Assembly: GCA_963576735.1 (NCBI GenBank)
Contig: OY755197.1
Location: 10,242,501-10,306,500, forward strand
Reading direction: 5' to 3'
Length of the DNA: 64,000 bases
From: Bedellia somnulentella
Lineage: Eukaryota; Arthropoda; Insecta; Lepidoptera; Bedelliidae
Made by a program: the position numbers and the translations under genes. The notes under the pieces are model-generated. The model worked only from the letters and a program-made list of their open reading frames with translations, searched no databases and had not been told where the DNA came from. Positions within the stretch are counted from its first letter, which is position 1; each line of letters opens with the position of its first letter. This document shows, piece by piece, positions 1 through 10,740 of this stretch.

Positions 1-326
1 GCTCCGCACTAGGCCTAGCCTGTACTGCGGACGCCTACAGTGTTTTACAAATGCTTTGTTTTTGGTTTTACAAAAATAAATAAGTTCATTTTTGTTATTT
101 TTTCTTATATACAATCCTGTGACATTATATGAAGAAATAAAAAATTAATTGAAAATTATAAAAATGAAATAATATATCTAAAACTTATAACTAACATTAG
201 AATATAATTTATATATAAACGAGTTTGTACCAGAACAATTTATTACTAGACAATTAAATTCAATCACAATTTACAAATTATCATAGATCAATAAATTAAC
301 AATATAATAATAATAATAATTAATAA
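1..326 (-). mobile_element. Element X, left arm: 3' end of a reverse-oriented non-LTR retrotransposon
   Basis: Identical, apart from two single-base differences seen, to 21647-21972. Read on the minus strand the better preserved copy ends in AATAAATAATTTAATTTAAT, the AAATAAAT-plus-short-repeat ending typical of CR1/L2-like elements. The run of TAATAATAA at 303-326 is where R4/Dong-like element A is inserted. No coding sequence is seen. The clade is uncertain. Confidence 0.5.
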
Positions 327-3300
327 GGCGTAGGGATGTGACGACCCCACCGCCCATTGTTGGAATGGCAGGATGATATGTCTGCCATTCCGGCTTTGCA
401 AATAGTCTGCGCTTGAGTTTGTAGGTGTTGACCGTGTCTACAAACTGGTCCCAGCGCTGAATAGGGTGACAACGGTCTCCCCGGGGCAAGTGAGTGAAAC
501 CCCGGGTGAATCTTCGCTCATCATAATGAGTACAAGTTATAATGATGAGCGTATAGGGCCGCTTCCCTTGGGTGATCGAAGGGGCACGTCTGGAGCTGGG
601 GCTGGACGTGGCAGCATGCGGTCCCCCAGCCGCCGCAGGCCGGCCCGACCACCTGGCCGGTCTGCGCGACCACCTCAGCCACCAGATGGCTTGGCATCGG
701 TTGGGACTGGGGCAACTCAGTCCCAGCAGTCGGTGCCCGCCGCTGGTGGAGCTAGGCGCCGCATGGCATGGACGGTCGATATGAATAGGAATGCCATGCG
801 GGCCTATCTTAGGGCCTCGGGTTCGAGAACTGGACGGACGGGTTATCGGGCAGCAATGTACCGCGAATTTCTGCGGCTGGAGCCCAATTTGACCGTCACA
901 GAACAAAACCTGGCGGATCGAGTTCGGTACATACAGCGCTCAGAACTTTTTAGCACTACCGAACTCGAACAATTGCGACGCGAGGCTGTTCCCCCGCTAG
1001 ACGAAGAGCCACCTTTGCAGGTTCTCCCTCCAGTCCCTGAACGGGAAGTACGGAGGGAGCCAATTGTTAACCTGCCGGATGTGGGTGGTGCGGAAAGCGA
1101 TTGGGGAACAGTCTCCCTGGATTTGGATTTGGTGAGGAGCGCACTCGAAGAGACGATCCTGGAATATCGCCAAGTGCCTCTCGAAAGGAGGCCAAGGCTG
1201 CCCCGAGTTCCTCTCAGCATCAAGGTTCGGGATGTCGTTGAGGCCGTCAATAACATGCTGCCCTCATTTTTAGAGAGCAGCATGGACCTTTGGGATACGG
1301 GTTCAATTCTCTTTGGCGCCGCAATGACAGTTTGTCAATTAGTCGGCGTCAGGATGCCACCAACAAGAGTTGGTGGCTCCCGTCAGGCTGGCAGTACTAG
1401 TCCCAGGATTAGAACTAGACCAGCCTGGATGAGGCGGATTGAAAGCCGTATCACAAGGGCCAGGGTCCTCATCGGCAAACTGACCAGCTTCAGATCAGGC
1501 AACAATAGGCCGAGGGAGGTGCGCTTCGTCAGGAGCACATTCCCTGGTGAGAATGTCTTCGACAACTCACCGGAGTTTGCCTGTAGACTGGTGGAGCGCA
1601 TCGATGATCTGAAGCAGAAGATCGCTGCTTGGGGTAAGCGAATTAGGCGATATTCTGAAAGGGTAAAGAGGTACCAACAGAATCGTCTCTTCATGAGTGA
1701 CCAGAAGAAGTTCTACAGAACTTTGGGACGTCCCGACGTGGTTACGACAGGTCAGCGACCGGAAAAAGCAGATGTAGTTGCCTTTTGTCGTGGGCTTTGG
1801 TCGCTGCCTGTTGATCACGAAGAGGGCCAATGGTTCGAGGCGGTCGAGGGAGCGTGCGAGCCCATAGCGCCCATGAACCCCGTCAACATATCCGAGGAGG
1901 ATGTGGTGGCTGCGATCCGTAAGGCTCCGAACTGGAAAAGTCCGGGGCCGGACGGATTGCACCATTACTGGTTGAAGGGGTTCACGCGCTGTCACGCTAC
2001 TCTCGCCCGTCAGTTCCAAAGTGCCCTCGAGAGTGGGACGCTCCCGAACTTCTTAACTACTGGGGTCACTCATTTAGCTCCAAAGAGCGATGCTACCGCG
2101 GATCCATCACAATACCGCCCCATTACTTGTCTTTGTACAATTTACAAGACCTTGACATCCGTTCTGAGCTCCAAGATTACTCAACACATTGTTGATAACA
2201 ATGTGATATCTGGAGCTCAGAACGGATGTAGGGGCGGTAGTCGCGGTAGCAAGGAGCTGCTCCTCATCGACGCAGTCGTAGGCCAACTGGTCAAACGCAA
2301 CCGTCGGAACTTCTCCGCTGGCTGGATAGACTACAGGAAGGCGTTCGATTCGGTACCTCATACATGGCTCATGAGGGTCCTTGAGCTGTACAAAATTGAT
2401 AGTACAGTTCGACACTTCCTCGGGCAGTGTATGGGGTGCTGGAGAACGATCCTGAGTTTAGACGGTCAGCGGATGACGGACGCGGTTGACCAAATTGATA
2501 TAAGGCGAGGGATTTTCCAGGGCGATTGCCTGAGTCCAGTTTGGTTTTGCTTGGCCCTGAATCCTCTAAGCACACTCTTGGAGAATTCGGGGACAGGCTT
2601 TCAGTTTCGGAGAGGCGGACCACGCTTGCCTCATCTCCTTTACATGGATGACCTGAAGCTTTACGCCCCCACGGCTGACAGATTGGCGGAGCTACTGACG
2701 ATCACTAACGATTTCAGTGGTTCCGTCAAGATGGAGCTCGGGGTCGATAAGTGTGCGGTCATCCATGTTGAGAGGGGGCATGTCGTGCACTCTGATGGTG
2801 TCGATGTCGGCACCAATCATTTGAGGGCACTCTCCGAGGCTGAAACATACCGGTATCTGGGCATGTCACAAACCATCGGTGTGAAGGTGGCAGACGTGAA
2901 ACAGGGTGTTTGCGAGGAGTTTTATGAACGCCTGAAAAGTGTGCTTAATAGCTACTTGTCAGGCGTTAATAAGATCCGAGCCATTAACTCCTGGGTCATG
3001 CCTGTACTGATGTACACATTTGGCGTGCTCAGATGGACTCAGACCGAACTCGACGCTCTGGACAGACGAGTCCGCACGATGATGACCTCTCATCGAATGC
3101 ATCATCCGAGGTCGTCGGTTATGAGATTGTATATCCCGCGGAAGTGTGGTGGTCGAGGCCTCTTGAGTGCCAAAACCATGCACAACCGCGAGGTATGCAA
3201 CCTCAGAAACTATTTTTTGACGATGACGGATGATAGTATTCGGGGAGAGGTAGTCACTAGTGATAAAGGACTGACTCCCTTATCGTTGGCCTCACAGGAT

Positions 3301-4233
3301 TGGCGAACCCCGGAGGTACTTAGCACCTCTGATCGGGAGTCCGTATGGAAAGAGAAGGAGCTGCATGGGAGGTTTTACAAGGTACTTCACGAACCTTTCG
3401 TGGACCGTAAAGCCTCCCTGCATTGGCTGCGTTTCGGGGACCTCTTTGGGGAAACCGAAGGTTTTGTCTGTGCAATACAAGACCAGGTTATCAAGACGCG
3501 GAACTATCGGAAATACATCCTAAAGGACGGTACCACAGACATCTGTCGAGCATGTGGCCGTCCCGGAGAGTCACTTAGGCATGTTATTTCCGGTTGTTCG
3601 GCTCTTGCTAACACTGAGTACTTGCACAGACACAACCAAGCAGCCAAAATCCTGCATCAGGAGCTCGCTCTGAAATACGGACTCTTGCAACAGAGGCTGC
3701 CGTATTACAAGTATCTGCCGGAGCCAATCCTAGAAAACGACCGTGCCAAAATCTATTGGGACCGATCCGTTATCACGGACAGGACTATTCTAGCGAATAA
3801 GCCTGATATCGTGGTATGGGATCGGTCGCAGTCGAGGGTATTTCTAGTCGATGTCACTATCCCTCATGACGAGGGTCTCGTGAAAGCCGAAACCGAGAAG
3901 CGTCGGAAGTATCTCGATCTGGCCCACGAGATCACCGACATGTGGGGTGTGACTTCGACAGAAATAATCCCAATTGTTTTGTCCGTGAACGGGTTAATTC
4001 CAACCAGCCTCGCGACCAACTTGAGGCGGTTGGATTTCTGTGGCGTGTCGGTTCCAGCACAGATGCAGAAAGCGGTGCTGATCGATACGGCTCGGATCGT
4101 CCGTCGGTTCTTGAACCTGACTCCCTGACCCCGACCGACTGTGCTCTTGTCGGGGAGTACCGCCTCTCCCATTTAAAATTCTAATTTTCTGTTTCGACCT
4201 TGGGAGAGGCGAGAAGCTAAAAGTGATCCCGAA
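327..4233 (+). mobile_element. Full-length R4/Dong-like non-LTR retrotransposon, copy A
   Basis: A 3.9-kb element starting GGCGTAGGG directly after a TAA repeat and ending near 4233 directly before another TAA-rich run. It holds one long ORF with a reverse transcriptase followed by a CCHC-type knuckle and a restriction-like endonuclease, the order known for the R2/R4 group. The Bombyx element Dong is known to insert in TAA repeats, which fits both this copy and copy E. Its twin is copy C at 21973-25879. The 3' UTR is only about 105 bp. Confidence 0.8.
526..4128 (+). CDS. R4/Dong-type ORF: reverse transcriptase plus restriction-like endonuclease (copy A)
   Basis: About 1,200 residues from the first ATG in frame; the frame is open back to at least 466, but only GTG is available there. 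The N terminus is Arg/Pro-rich, with no C2H2 finger visible. The RT shows YRPITCL, IDYRKAFDSVPH, FQGDCLSPVWF and YMDD at about residues 706-709. A knuckle CRACGRPGESLRHVISGC begins near residue 1007, followed by KPDIVVWD (D about 1094) and LVDVTIP (D about 1109), as expected for the PD-(D/E)XK nuclease of R2/R4 elements. The protein would nick a TAA target and prime cDNA synthesis there. A Cys replaces the Trp found in copies C and E at the codon covering base 1788, so this copy may be slightly damaged. Confidence 0.8.
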   Translation: MSTSYNDERIGPLPLGDRRGTSGAGAGRGSMRSPSRRRPARPPGRSARPPQPPDGLASVGTGATQSQQSVPAAGGARRRMAWTVDMNRNAMRAYLRASGSRTGRTGYRAAMYREFLRLEPNLTVTEQNLADRVRYIQRSELFSTTELEQLRREAVPPLDEEPPLQVLPPVPEREVRREPIVNLPDVGGAESDWGTVSLDLDLVRSALEETILEYRQVPLERRPRLPRVPLSIKVRDVVEAVNNMLPSFLESSMDLWDTGSILFGAAMTVCQLVGVRMPPTRVGGSRQAGSTSPRIRTRPAWMRRIESRITRARVLIGKLTSFRSGNNRPREVRFVRSTFPGENVFDNSPEFACRLVERIDDLKQKIAAWGKRIRRYSERVKRYQQNRLFMSDQKKFYRTLGRPDVVTTGQRPEKADVVAFCRGLWSLPVDHEEGQWFEAVEGACEPIAPMNPVNISEEDVVAAIRKAPNWKSPGPDGLHHYWLKGFTRCHATLARQFQSALESGTLPNFLTTGVTHLAPKSDATADPSQYRPITCLCTIYKTLTSVLSSKITQHIVDNNVISGAQNGCRGGSRGSKELLLIDAVVGQLVKRNRRNFSAGWIDYRKAFDSVPHTWLMRVLELYKIDSTVRHFLGQCMGCWRTILSLDGQRMTDAVDQIDIRRGIFQGDCLSPVWFCLALNPLSTLLENSGTGFQFRRGGPRLPHLLYMDDLKLYAPTADRLAELLTITNDFSGSVKMELGVDKCAVIHVERGHVVHSDGVDVGTNHLRALSEAETYRYLGMSQTIGVKVADVKQGVCEEFYERLKSVLNSYLSGVNKIRAINSWVMPVLMYTFGVLRWTQTELDALDRRVRTMMTSHRMHHPRSSVMRLYIPRKCGGRGLLSAKTMHNREVCNLRNYFLTMTDDSIRGEVVTSDKGLTPLSLASQDWRTPEVLSTSDRESVWKEKELHGRFYKVLHEPFVDRKASLHWLRFGDLFGETEGFVCAIQDQVIKTRNYRKYILKDGTTDICRACGRPGESLRHVISGCSALANTEYLHRHNQAAKILHQELALKYGLLQQRLPYYKYLPEPILENDRAKIYWDRSVITDRTILANKPDIVVWDRSQSRVFLVDVTIPHDEGLVKAETEKRRKYLDLAHEITDMWGVTSTEIIPIVLSVNGLIPTSLATNLRRLDFCGVSVPAQMQKAVLIDTARIVRRFLNLTP

Positions 4234-4537
4234 ATAATAATTAATAATTATAAATATTGTTACAAAATGACAAAAAAATAGAAAAATGCGGTGAAAACAC
4301 AATTATACTAAGAAGCAGGTTCTTAACTTTTTCTAAATAATTACTTACAGGCAATGTGATAATTTGATGAGAACAAAACGAGAACTTCAAATAACGAAGT
4401 TGCATTCATTTAAAACTTTACTTCTCGGTCCTCATAAACTGTTCGGTGGCCTGATAAGTTTGAGAGAGTAGCCATTCCGATATTATTCGTTTTGAGGCTT
4501 TGCATGAGAGTTCTTTGATAATACATATGTAATGGGG
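4234..4537 (-). mobile_element. Element X, right arm
   Basis: Non-coding, AT-rich sequence between the TAA run at the 3' end of copy A and the start of the element-B fragment. With 1-326 it forms about 0.7 kb of element X, split by copy A. It ends at GGGG directly before CACAAT, the presumed target duplication. Identical to 25880-26183. Confidence 0.45.
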
Positions 4538-6664
4538 CACAATACCGCCCCATTACTTGTCTTTGTACAATTTACAAGACCTTGACATCCGTTCTGAGCT
4601 CCAAGATTACTCAACACATTGTTGATAACAATGTGATATCTGGAGCTCAGAACGGATGTAGGGGCGGTAGTCGCGGTAGCAAGGAGCTACTCCTCATCGA
4701 TGCGGTCGTAGGCCAACTGGTCAAACGCAACCGTCGGAACTTCTCCGCGGGCTGGATAGACTACAGGAAGGCGTTCGATTCGGTACCTCATTCATGGCTC
4801 ATGAGGGTCCTCGAGCTGTACAAAATTGAAAGTACAGTTCGACACTTCCTCGGGCAGTGTATGGGGTGCTGGAGAACGATCCTGAGTTTAGACGGTCAGC
4901 GGATGACGGACGCGGATGACCAAATTGATATAAGGCGAGGGATTTTCCAGGGCGATTGCCTGAGTCCAGTTTGGTTTTGCTTGGCCCTGAATCCTCTAAG
5001 TACACTCTTGGAGAATTCGGGGACAGGCTTTCAGTTTCGGAGAGGCGGATCACGCTTGCCTCATCTCCTTTACATGGATGACCTGAAGCTTTACGCCCCC
5101 ACGGCTGACAGATTGGCGGAGCTACTGACGATCACTAATGATTTCAGTGGTTCCGTCAAGATGGAGCTCGGGGTCGATAAGTGTGCGGTCATTCATGTCG
5201 AGAAGGGGCATGTCGTGCACTCTGATGGTGTCAATGTCGGCACCAATCATTTGAGGGCACTCTCCGAGGCTGAAACATACCGGTATCTGGGCATGTCACA
5301 AACCATCGGTGTGAAGGTGGCAGACGTGAAACAGGGTGTTTGCGAGGAGTTTTATGAACGCCTGAAAAGTGTGCTTAATAGCTACTTGTCGGGCGTTAAT
5401 AAGATCCGAGCCATTAACTCCTGGGTCATGCCTGTACTGATGTACACGTTTGGCGTGCTCAGATGGACTCAGTCCGAACTAGACGCTCTGGACAGACGAG
5501 TCCGCACGACGATGACCTCTCATCGAATGCATCATCCGAGATCGTCGGTTATGAGATTGTATATCCCGCGGAAGTGTGGTGGTCGAGGCCTTTTGAGTGC
5601 CAAAACCATGCACAACCGCGAGGTATGCAACCTCAGAAACTATTTTTTGACGATGACGGATGATAGTATTCGGGGAGAGGTGGTCGCTAGTGATAAAGGA
5701 CTGACTCCCTTATCGTTGGCCTCACAGGATTGGCGAACCCCGGAGGTAGTTAGCACCTCTGATCGGGAGTCCGTGTGGAAAGAGAAGGAGCTGCACGGGA
5801 GGTTTTACAAGGTACTTCACGAACCTTTCGTGGACCGTAAAGCCTCCCTGCATTGGCTGCGTTTCGGGGACCTTTTTGGGGAAACCGAAGGTTTTGCCTG
5901 TGCAATACAAGACCAGGTTATCAAGACGCGGAACTATCGGAAATACATCCTAAAGGACGGTACCACAGACATCTGTCGAGCATGTGGCCGTCCCGGAGAG
6001 TCACTTAGGCATGTTATTTCCGGTTGTTCGGCTCTTGCTAACACTGAGTACTTGCACAGACACAACCAAGCAGCCAAAATCCTGCATCAGGAGCTCGCTC
6101 TGAAATACGGACTCTTGCAACAGAGGCTGCCGTATTACAAGTATCTGCCGGAGCCAATCCTACAAAACGACCGTGCCAAAATCTATTGGGACCGATCCGT
6201 TATCACGGACAGGACTATTCTAGCGAATAAGCCTGATATCGTGGTATGGGATCGGTCGCAGTCGAGGGTATTTCTAGTGGATGTCACTATCCCTCATGAC
6301 AAGGGTCTCGTGAAAGCCGAAACCGAGAAGCGTCGGAAATATCTCGATCTGGCTCACGAGATCACCGACATGTGGGGTGTGACTTCGACAGAAATAATCC
6401 CAATTGTTTTGTCCGCGAACGGGTTAATTCCAACCAGCCTCGCGACCAACTTGAGGCGGTTGGATTTCTGTGGCGTGTCGGTTCCAGCACAAATGCAGAA
6501 AGCGGTGCTGCTCGATACGGCTCGGATCGTCCGTCGGTTCTTGAACCTGACTCCCTGACCCCGACCGACTGTGCTCTTGTCGGGGAATACCGCCTCTCCC
6601 ATTTAAAATTCTAATTTTCTGTTTCGGCCATGGGAGAGGCGAGGAACTAAAAGTCATGCCCAAA
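4538..6664 (+). pseudogene. 3' half of an R4/Dong-like element (copy B)
   Basis: Starts abruptly inside the RT coding region at CACAATACCG, so it has no start codon of its own. The frame then stays open to TGA at 6558 (about 660 residues) with YMDD, the CCHC-type knuckle and KPDIVVWD/LVDVTIP all present. The 3' UTR and TAA-rich flank follow. It differs from copy A at many silent and some replacement sites, and its translation is identical to that of copy D at 26184-28310. It looks like one half of an element split by X, not a 5'-truncated insertion; see the nesting finding. Confidence 0.75.
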
Positions 6665-6675
6665 ATAATAATCAA

Positions 6676-7170
6676 GTATGCAAAGTTTTTTTTTGGTATT
6701 TATTGAATATTTTTATTCGATAGCAAACAAGAAAATAAAAGACTAATTTGAATATTTTACATCTAAAATGAGTAATTGCAAAGTTATGATTTTTTAAACA
6801 TTGTTCCACGTTTGTACTTAATGACGTCATCGATCGAAAATATCACGTAGCGACACGCAAATAAAGCGAAATGTTAATAAAAATGTTGCTGAATGCAAAA
6901 CATTTCACGAATTTGTGATCTCAAATGAAATTATTACGATATTATACTAAACAAACTTTTCATTTTCGATATTTTATTTATAAACTGCAAAAACGATTGT
7001 CTTTGAAATAACGCTGACGGTCAAATACTTTTACAGTATTTTGTTAAAATAACGGTCATCTTGGCTTTGTTTGATTTCATTTCAAGAAAATATGTTTTAA
7101 AAACATAATATCTCGAAATGGAATGATATCTCATAATATCTCACTTTTGTAAAATTTTGCATACCGAATT
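6676..7170. mobile_element. Non-autonomous DNA transposon NADT-1, about 495 bp
   Basis: Begins GTATGCAAAGTTTT and ends AAAATTTTGCATACCGAATT, so the ends are inverted repeats of about 15 bp. There is no ORF. A diverged copy lies in reverse orientation at 56879-57376, and the duplicate of this one is at 28322-28816. It directly follows the TAA tract at the end of copy B. The superfamily is not determined. Confidence 0.6.
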
Positions 7171-7311
7171 TTCGCACTGGACTACGTTTGGTTTCCGTTC
7201 TATTCACTTAACTCCTCTATGTCTTAAATACAATAACAAATCAGATTTCTCATTCATCTTTAAGTTATTGTTAATAAACAAACCAATAGTTTAATAAGTA
7301 ACAAACTGGCT

Positions 7312-7361
7312 GCTGTGTAGTGTCGGCTTAGAATAGCACTACCCCATTTCTCTCGGTGGGT
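7312..7361 (+). mobile_element. SINE-A, 5' end only
   Basis: GCTGTGTAGTGTCGGCTTAG and the following CACTACCCC motif are present, but homology stops after about 50 bp. This is a 3'-truncated copy, unusual for TPRT products, and may reflect a later deletion. Duplicated at 28958-29007. Confidence 0.7.
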
Positions 7362-7682
7362 CGGTATTTATGGTGATTTATGGGGAGGCCTATGTTAAGC
7401 AGTGTACACCTATGGATGAGATGGTAGCGATAATTAAATATTTAGGCAGCTTTTAAAGAATATTAATACATATATACATACTTATACTCACGACACTATT
7501 TATTTTATTATTTATTTATTTTGGACAAACAACAGACACAGACTAAATACATTATTTCTAATTAAATTACATGGTGAAATCAGTCTGTATCCAGAACTGT
7601 TCATCACAGAATATTTACATTTCTATTATTATTCTATTATATTATCATAATAAACATATTTTAAAAAACATATACATACATA
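7362..7682. other. AT-rich spacer
   Basis: No gene or clear element is seen. A short CATACTTATACTCACG string near 7480 looks like an extremely 5'-truncated RTE/SINE-A tail on the minus strand. Duplicated in the right-hand block. Confidence 0.4.
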
Positions 7683-7931
7683 CTGTGTAGTGTCGGCTTA
7701 GAATAACACTACCCCATTTCTCTCTGTGGGTGTACGTAAGAGGCTACTAACGGTATTGGGGCTTTTAAGGGATTTTTGGGCGATGCGGTTGGAGACCCAT
7801 CACCTTCAACCTTTATTTCACCATCTTTTCCCCACTCAACTTTCCAAAAGTGGCTGAGTAATTTCTAATTCCTTAGCTCTGGCTACCCCTTCTAGGGATT
7901 TATAGCCGTGAATATATGTATGTATGTATGT
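7683..7931 (+). mobile_element. SINE-A, full length
   Basis: Complete copy of about 249 bp from CTGTGTAGTGTCGG to the (TATG)n tail. Duplicated at 29329-29577. Confidence 0.85.
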
Positions 7932-8323
7932 AAACTGGCTGGTTTATAATCTGCATTCTATACTTCTATAGTATAAAATTAAGTTTCGCTTTTTATAAAA
8001 TGTTAAATGTAAAAACGCCTTAGGTGCCTTAGGTTTTATCAGGTTGGTGTCAGTAATTTAATTGTATTACGAAGATAACCCATGATAGATATTATTTGCT
8101 TCATAAATCAGCCAATGATGTCCATTTTAACACATAGTAAAACTTACTTGCTTTTTAAAAGGGGTCACCCATCCTTTACATTCTTCATCCGCATCTTTCA
8201 CCATGATTATAGACTCAAAACTTATTCAAATAAACTGACCGCATTTCACACTATGCTAACTACTGATACGATATGCATCAAATGATAACATATTGTAAAT
8301 ATTGTACTTTTTATCTGATATTT
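7932..8323. other. Unassigned sequence at the end of the near-identical block
   Basis: No convincing gene; a short open frame at 8082-8285 has no recognisable features. Near-identity to the right-hand block stops at about 8323, where sequence switches to the interior of a SINE-B. Confidence 0.4.
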
Positions 8324-8509
8324 AAAAATTGTACGAATACACTGTCACATGACTAAGTACAACTCAGCCATGTGGGTTTCCTTACGATGTTTTCCCTCAC
8401 CGTTAAACTTCATGATAAATTAACCACACATGTGTCTTTGGAAAAGACAAATTCGCTAGTCGCTTGCACGTTCACCGGTGTTCTACCCATTGAGCTATCA
8501 CGTCGTCAC
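8324..8509 (-). mobile_element. SINE-B (tRNA-derived), partial
   Basis: Minus-strand copy with the tRNA-like head at the right (TGGGTAGAAC and TGATAGCTCA on the minus strand near 8485-8505). Its 3' portion is missing: the sequence begins at GTACGAATACACTG, while the partner copy at 35402-35775 continues for another 170 bp. The missing end coincides with a rearrangement breakpoint. Confidence 0.75.
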
Positions 8510-8742
8510 ACAGCACATTAACTAGCTATTTTACTCACTCACTTAAATTCTACATCATTCTATATCTTAAATTATACACATAAAATTCTAAATCATATTC
8601 GTTGTCTTTCTAACGATTTGTGTACACTTTTGCATACGTCTGAACCAATTGGAAAATACCTGTGACCACTCTTCTTTAGATACCTGAAATCCTGATATCT
8701 CGAAATCATAGGCAACCAGCGCATCTTCTTTGCTTTCAAACC

Positions 8743-8925
8743 TGTGGAAACAGCAAAGATGTACTGGCCAGTACACCCTGCTGTGTACCAACTTATAATT
8801 TGTATCTATGCTTAACTCGAAAAACATTTACACTCCGCGATGTAGGAATATGAGTGAGACGCTGCTATGTGCGTTTGAGTCCGCAGTAGTGTGCGCTCTA
8901 ACATGACTCCCACAGTACTCCCCTC
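8743..8925. repeat. Left LTR of the TRIM
   Basis: Begins TGTGGAAACAGCAAAG. It matches 9127-9313 except for a few substitutions and a 4-bp TCGC present only on the right, so the two repeats have begun to diverge. Confidence 0.7.
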
Positions 8926-9126
8926 CTAGTCGATGCGACGATATCAAAGCTAGGAGGTACCTATTACCAATAACCAAATTCAGTGTGAGCAGTGAGGCCG
9001 GTGATTGCATGCCCGTAGATGCTCTGCTGAATGAGTGGTGTGGTGAGGTAAGCGAGGAATAGAAGTTGCGGGTAGATCGAGAAATGTAGTAGAAGGAAGC
9101 GTGTGTTCTTATCGAGGGGTCACCAC

Positions 9127-9313
9127 TGAGGAAACAGCAAAGATATACTGGCCAGTACACCCTGCTGTGTACCAACTTATAATTTGTATCTATGCTTAAC
9201 TCGAAAAACATTTACACTCCGTGATGTAGGAATATGAGTGAGACGCTCGCTGCTATGTGCGTTTGAGTCCGCAGTAGTGTGCGCTCTAACATGACTCCCA
9301 CAGTACTCCCACA
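9127..9313. repeat. Right LTR of the TRIM
   Basis: Begins TGAGGAAACAGC and ends CCCACA, followed by the target-site repeat. The last few bases differ from the left LTR end, so the exact boundary is uncertain by several bases. Confidence 0.65.
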
Positions 9314-10296
9314 ACCTCTTACCCTTTAGTTTTTCTTTGATTTTTGGAAACAACTAAAAATCACAAGGCGCTAGGTTATTAGACTTCGGTCGCTTGTCAC
9401 AGCAAGCTGATATTACTGTTGGAGCACCAACTGTCACTTACCATTCGGAGTTCACCGTTCTTTCATTCTCTAGCACAAGAGTAGCAATATGACCCGTTTT
9501 GCAAAAAAATGAGGCGACCATTTGTTTCTGTGTGCTTCGTGCACGGCGACATTTCGTTGAAGTTGGCTCGTCTTCACAGCACCATACTGTCGCTTTGATT
9601 CGGGATCATAGTTATATAGCCATGTTTCGTCACCAGTCAGTATATCATATACGTTTTTTTTTCTCGCCTCCGTTGAATTTATCTATCATGAATAGGCACC
9701 TTTCCACCCGACGGTCTTTCTGCTCATCGGTGAGTTTGTGCGGCACCGAACAACGTTTACTGATCCAATTCCTAGTTCTCGCTCTAGCTCTACATATGTA
9801 ATTGGTTGGTTTCCGCGAACAAGTTTTTCGACTGCACGAACGTTTTCTTGCTTGACCGCGGTTGGCGGCCGTCCTGTCTTCGTTTCATCTTCGAGACATC
9901 CCCGTCCTCTTTTAAATTCAGCAAACCAATTGAATACTGTTGCTCGGAAACAAGCAGACTCACCAAAAGTAGAAGCCAAAAGTTCAAAACATTCTTGAGG
10001 CTTTAAACCTTTTTTAAAGTCATAATAAATCATAGCGCGAAAATCACGTCGACTGAGCTCCATTGTTGCAAGTGATTTCCCGCCAGATTCTCGGAAACAT
10101 GATGCTCATTCAAATAAAAAAATAATAAAAGAAGTGTGTTCTATATTGAAATATGTCAATAAAAACCAGCCTATAAGATGGTGTATAAAGAGTATCTAAG
10201 ATTGGCATGCCCCTCGTAAATAAGCCATCTAGATGTAAAAAAAATATATGAACTCCATTTAGATAATATGATCTTAGCAAAACGTGGGTACTCTAA

Positions 10297-10503
10297 TCAT
10301 ACATACATACATACATATACTCACGCCATTAATTCCCATTGAGGTAGGCAGAGACTATCGATCGCCACTTCGTACGATCCTGACAAACCTCTCTAGCTTC
10401 GTTTACATCCATCAATCTTTTCATACATGCTCTTTTGTTCTTCATACTTCGGACGCCAGCCTTTTTGAGCACACTCTCAATTTGGTTATTAATTTACTCT
10501 AAT
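10297..10503 (-). mobile_element. 5'-truncated RTE, 3' end only
   Basis: The minus strand encodes the C-terminal part of the RTE ORF seen at 34030-34197 (KRACMKRL..., RTKWRSIVSAYPNGN-like) and ends in the CGTGAGTATATGTATG tail. Partner copy at 37122-37325. Confidence 0.8.
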
Positions 10504-10645
10504 CACCAGGTAATTTTTACGACATCACGTCATCTTCAGAAATATTTTTAATATGAGTATTCTAGTACCGATACCCCATCCTATACAACGAAATGTGACA
10601 TGCGTAAGACGCGATTTTCGACGGGTTATTTTCTACAAAGTAATT

Positions 10646-10740
10646 CATACAAACATATACTCACGCCATTAGTTCCCATTGGGGTAGGCAGAGACTATCG
10701 ATCGCCGCTTTGTACGATCCAGAAAAACCTCTCTAGCTTA
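10646..10740 (-). mobile_element. 5'-truncated RTE tail
   Basis: About 95 bp of the RTE 3' end (TACCCCAATGGGAACTAATGG on the minus strand, in two pieces around the loop) plus tail. Partner at 37486-37580. Confidence 0.75.

Larger units (their letters stand above)
8743..9313. mobile_element. TRIM: miniature LTR retrotransposon in the mariner relic
   Basis: Two direct repeats of about 185 bp flank roughly 200 bp that encode nothing. The ends read TGTGG...CCACA. The mariner sequence resumes after it with a repeat of AACCT (5 bp if the element is read GTGG...CCAC; 3 bp ACC if read TG...CA). The uninterrupted partner is at 35848-37020 and gives the empty site. No gag-pol sequence or clear primer-binding site was seen. 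Confidence 0.7.
8577..10200 (-). pseudogene. Mariner transposase relic, interrupted by a TRIM and internally deleted
   Basis: The minus-strand frame 10063-9686 encodes a mariner-type N-terminal helix-turn-helix domain (MELSRRDFRAMIYYDF at the start, then FNWFAEFKRGR). The rest lies in other frames toward 8577 and matches the partner copy at 35848-37020. About 125 bp around 9378, covering the middle catalytic Asp region, is deleted here, and a 571-bp LTR element sits at 8743-9313. The transposase cannot be made. Terminal inverted repeats were not identified with confidence. Confidence 0.8.

Noticed and set aside
466..525. N-terminal extension of the R4/Dong-like ORF from GTG
   Set aside because: GTG is not an expected eukaryotic start; the first ATG in frame is at 526.
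4582..6558. Independent gene starting at 4582
   Set aside because: The start codon would be TTG and the frame is the middle of an R4/Dong-like ORF cut at 4538.
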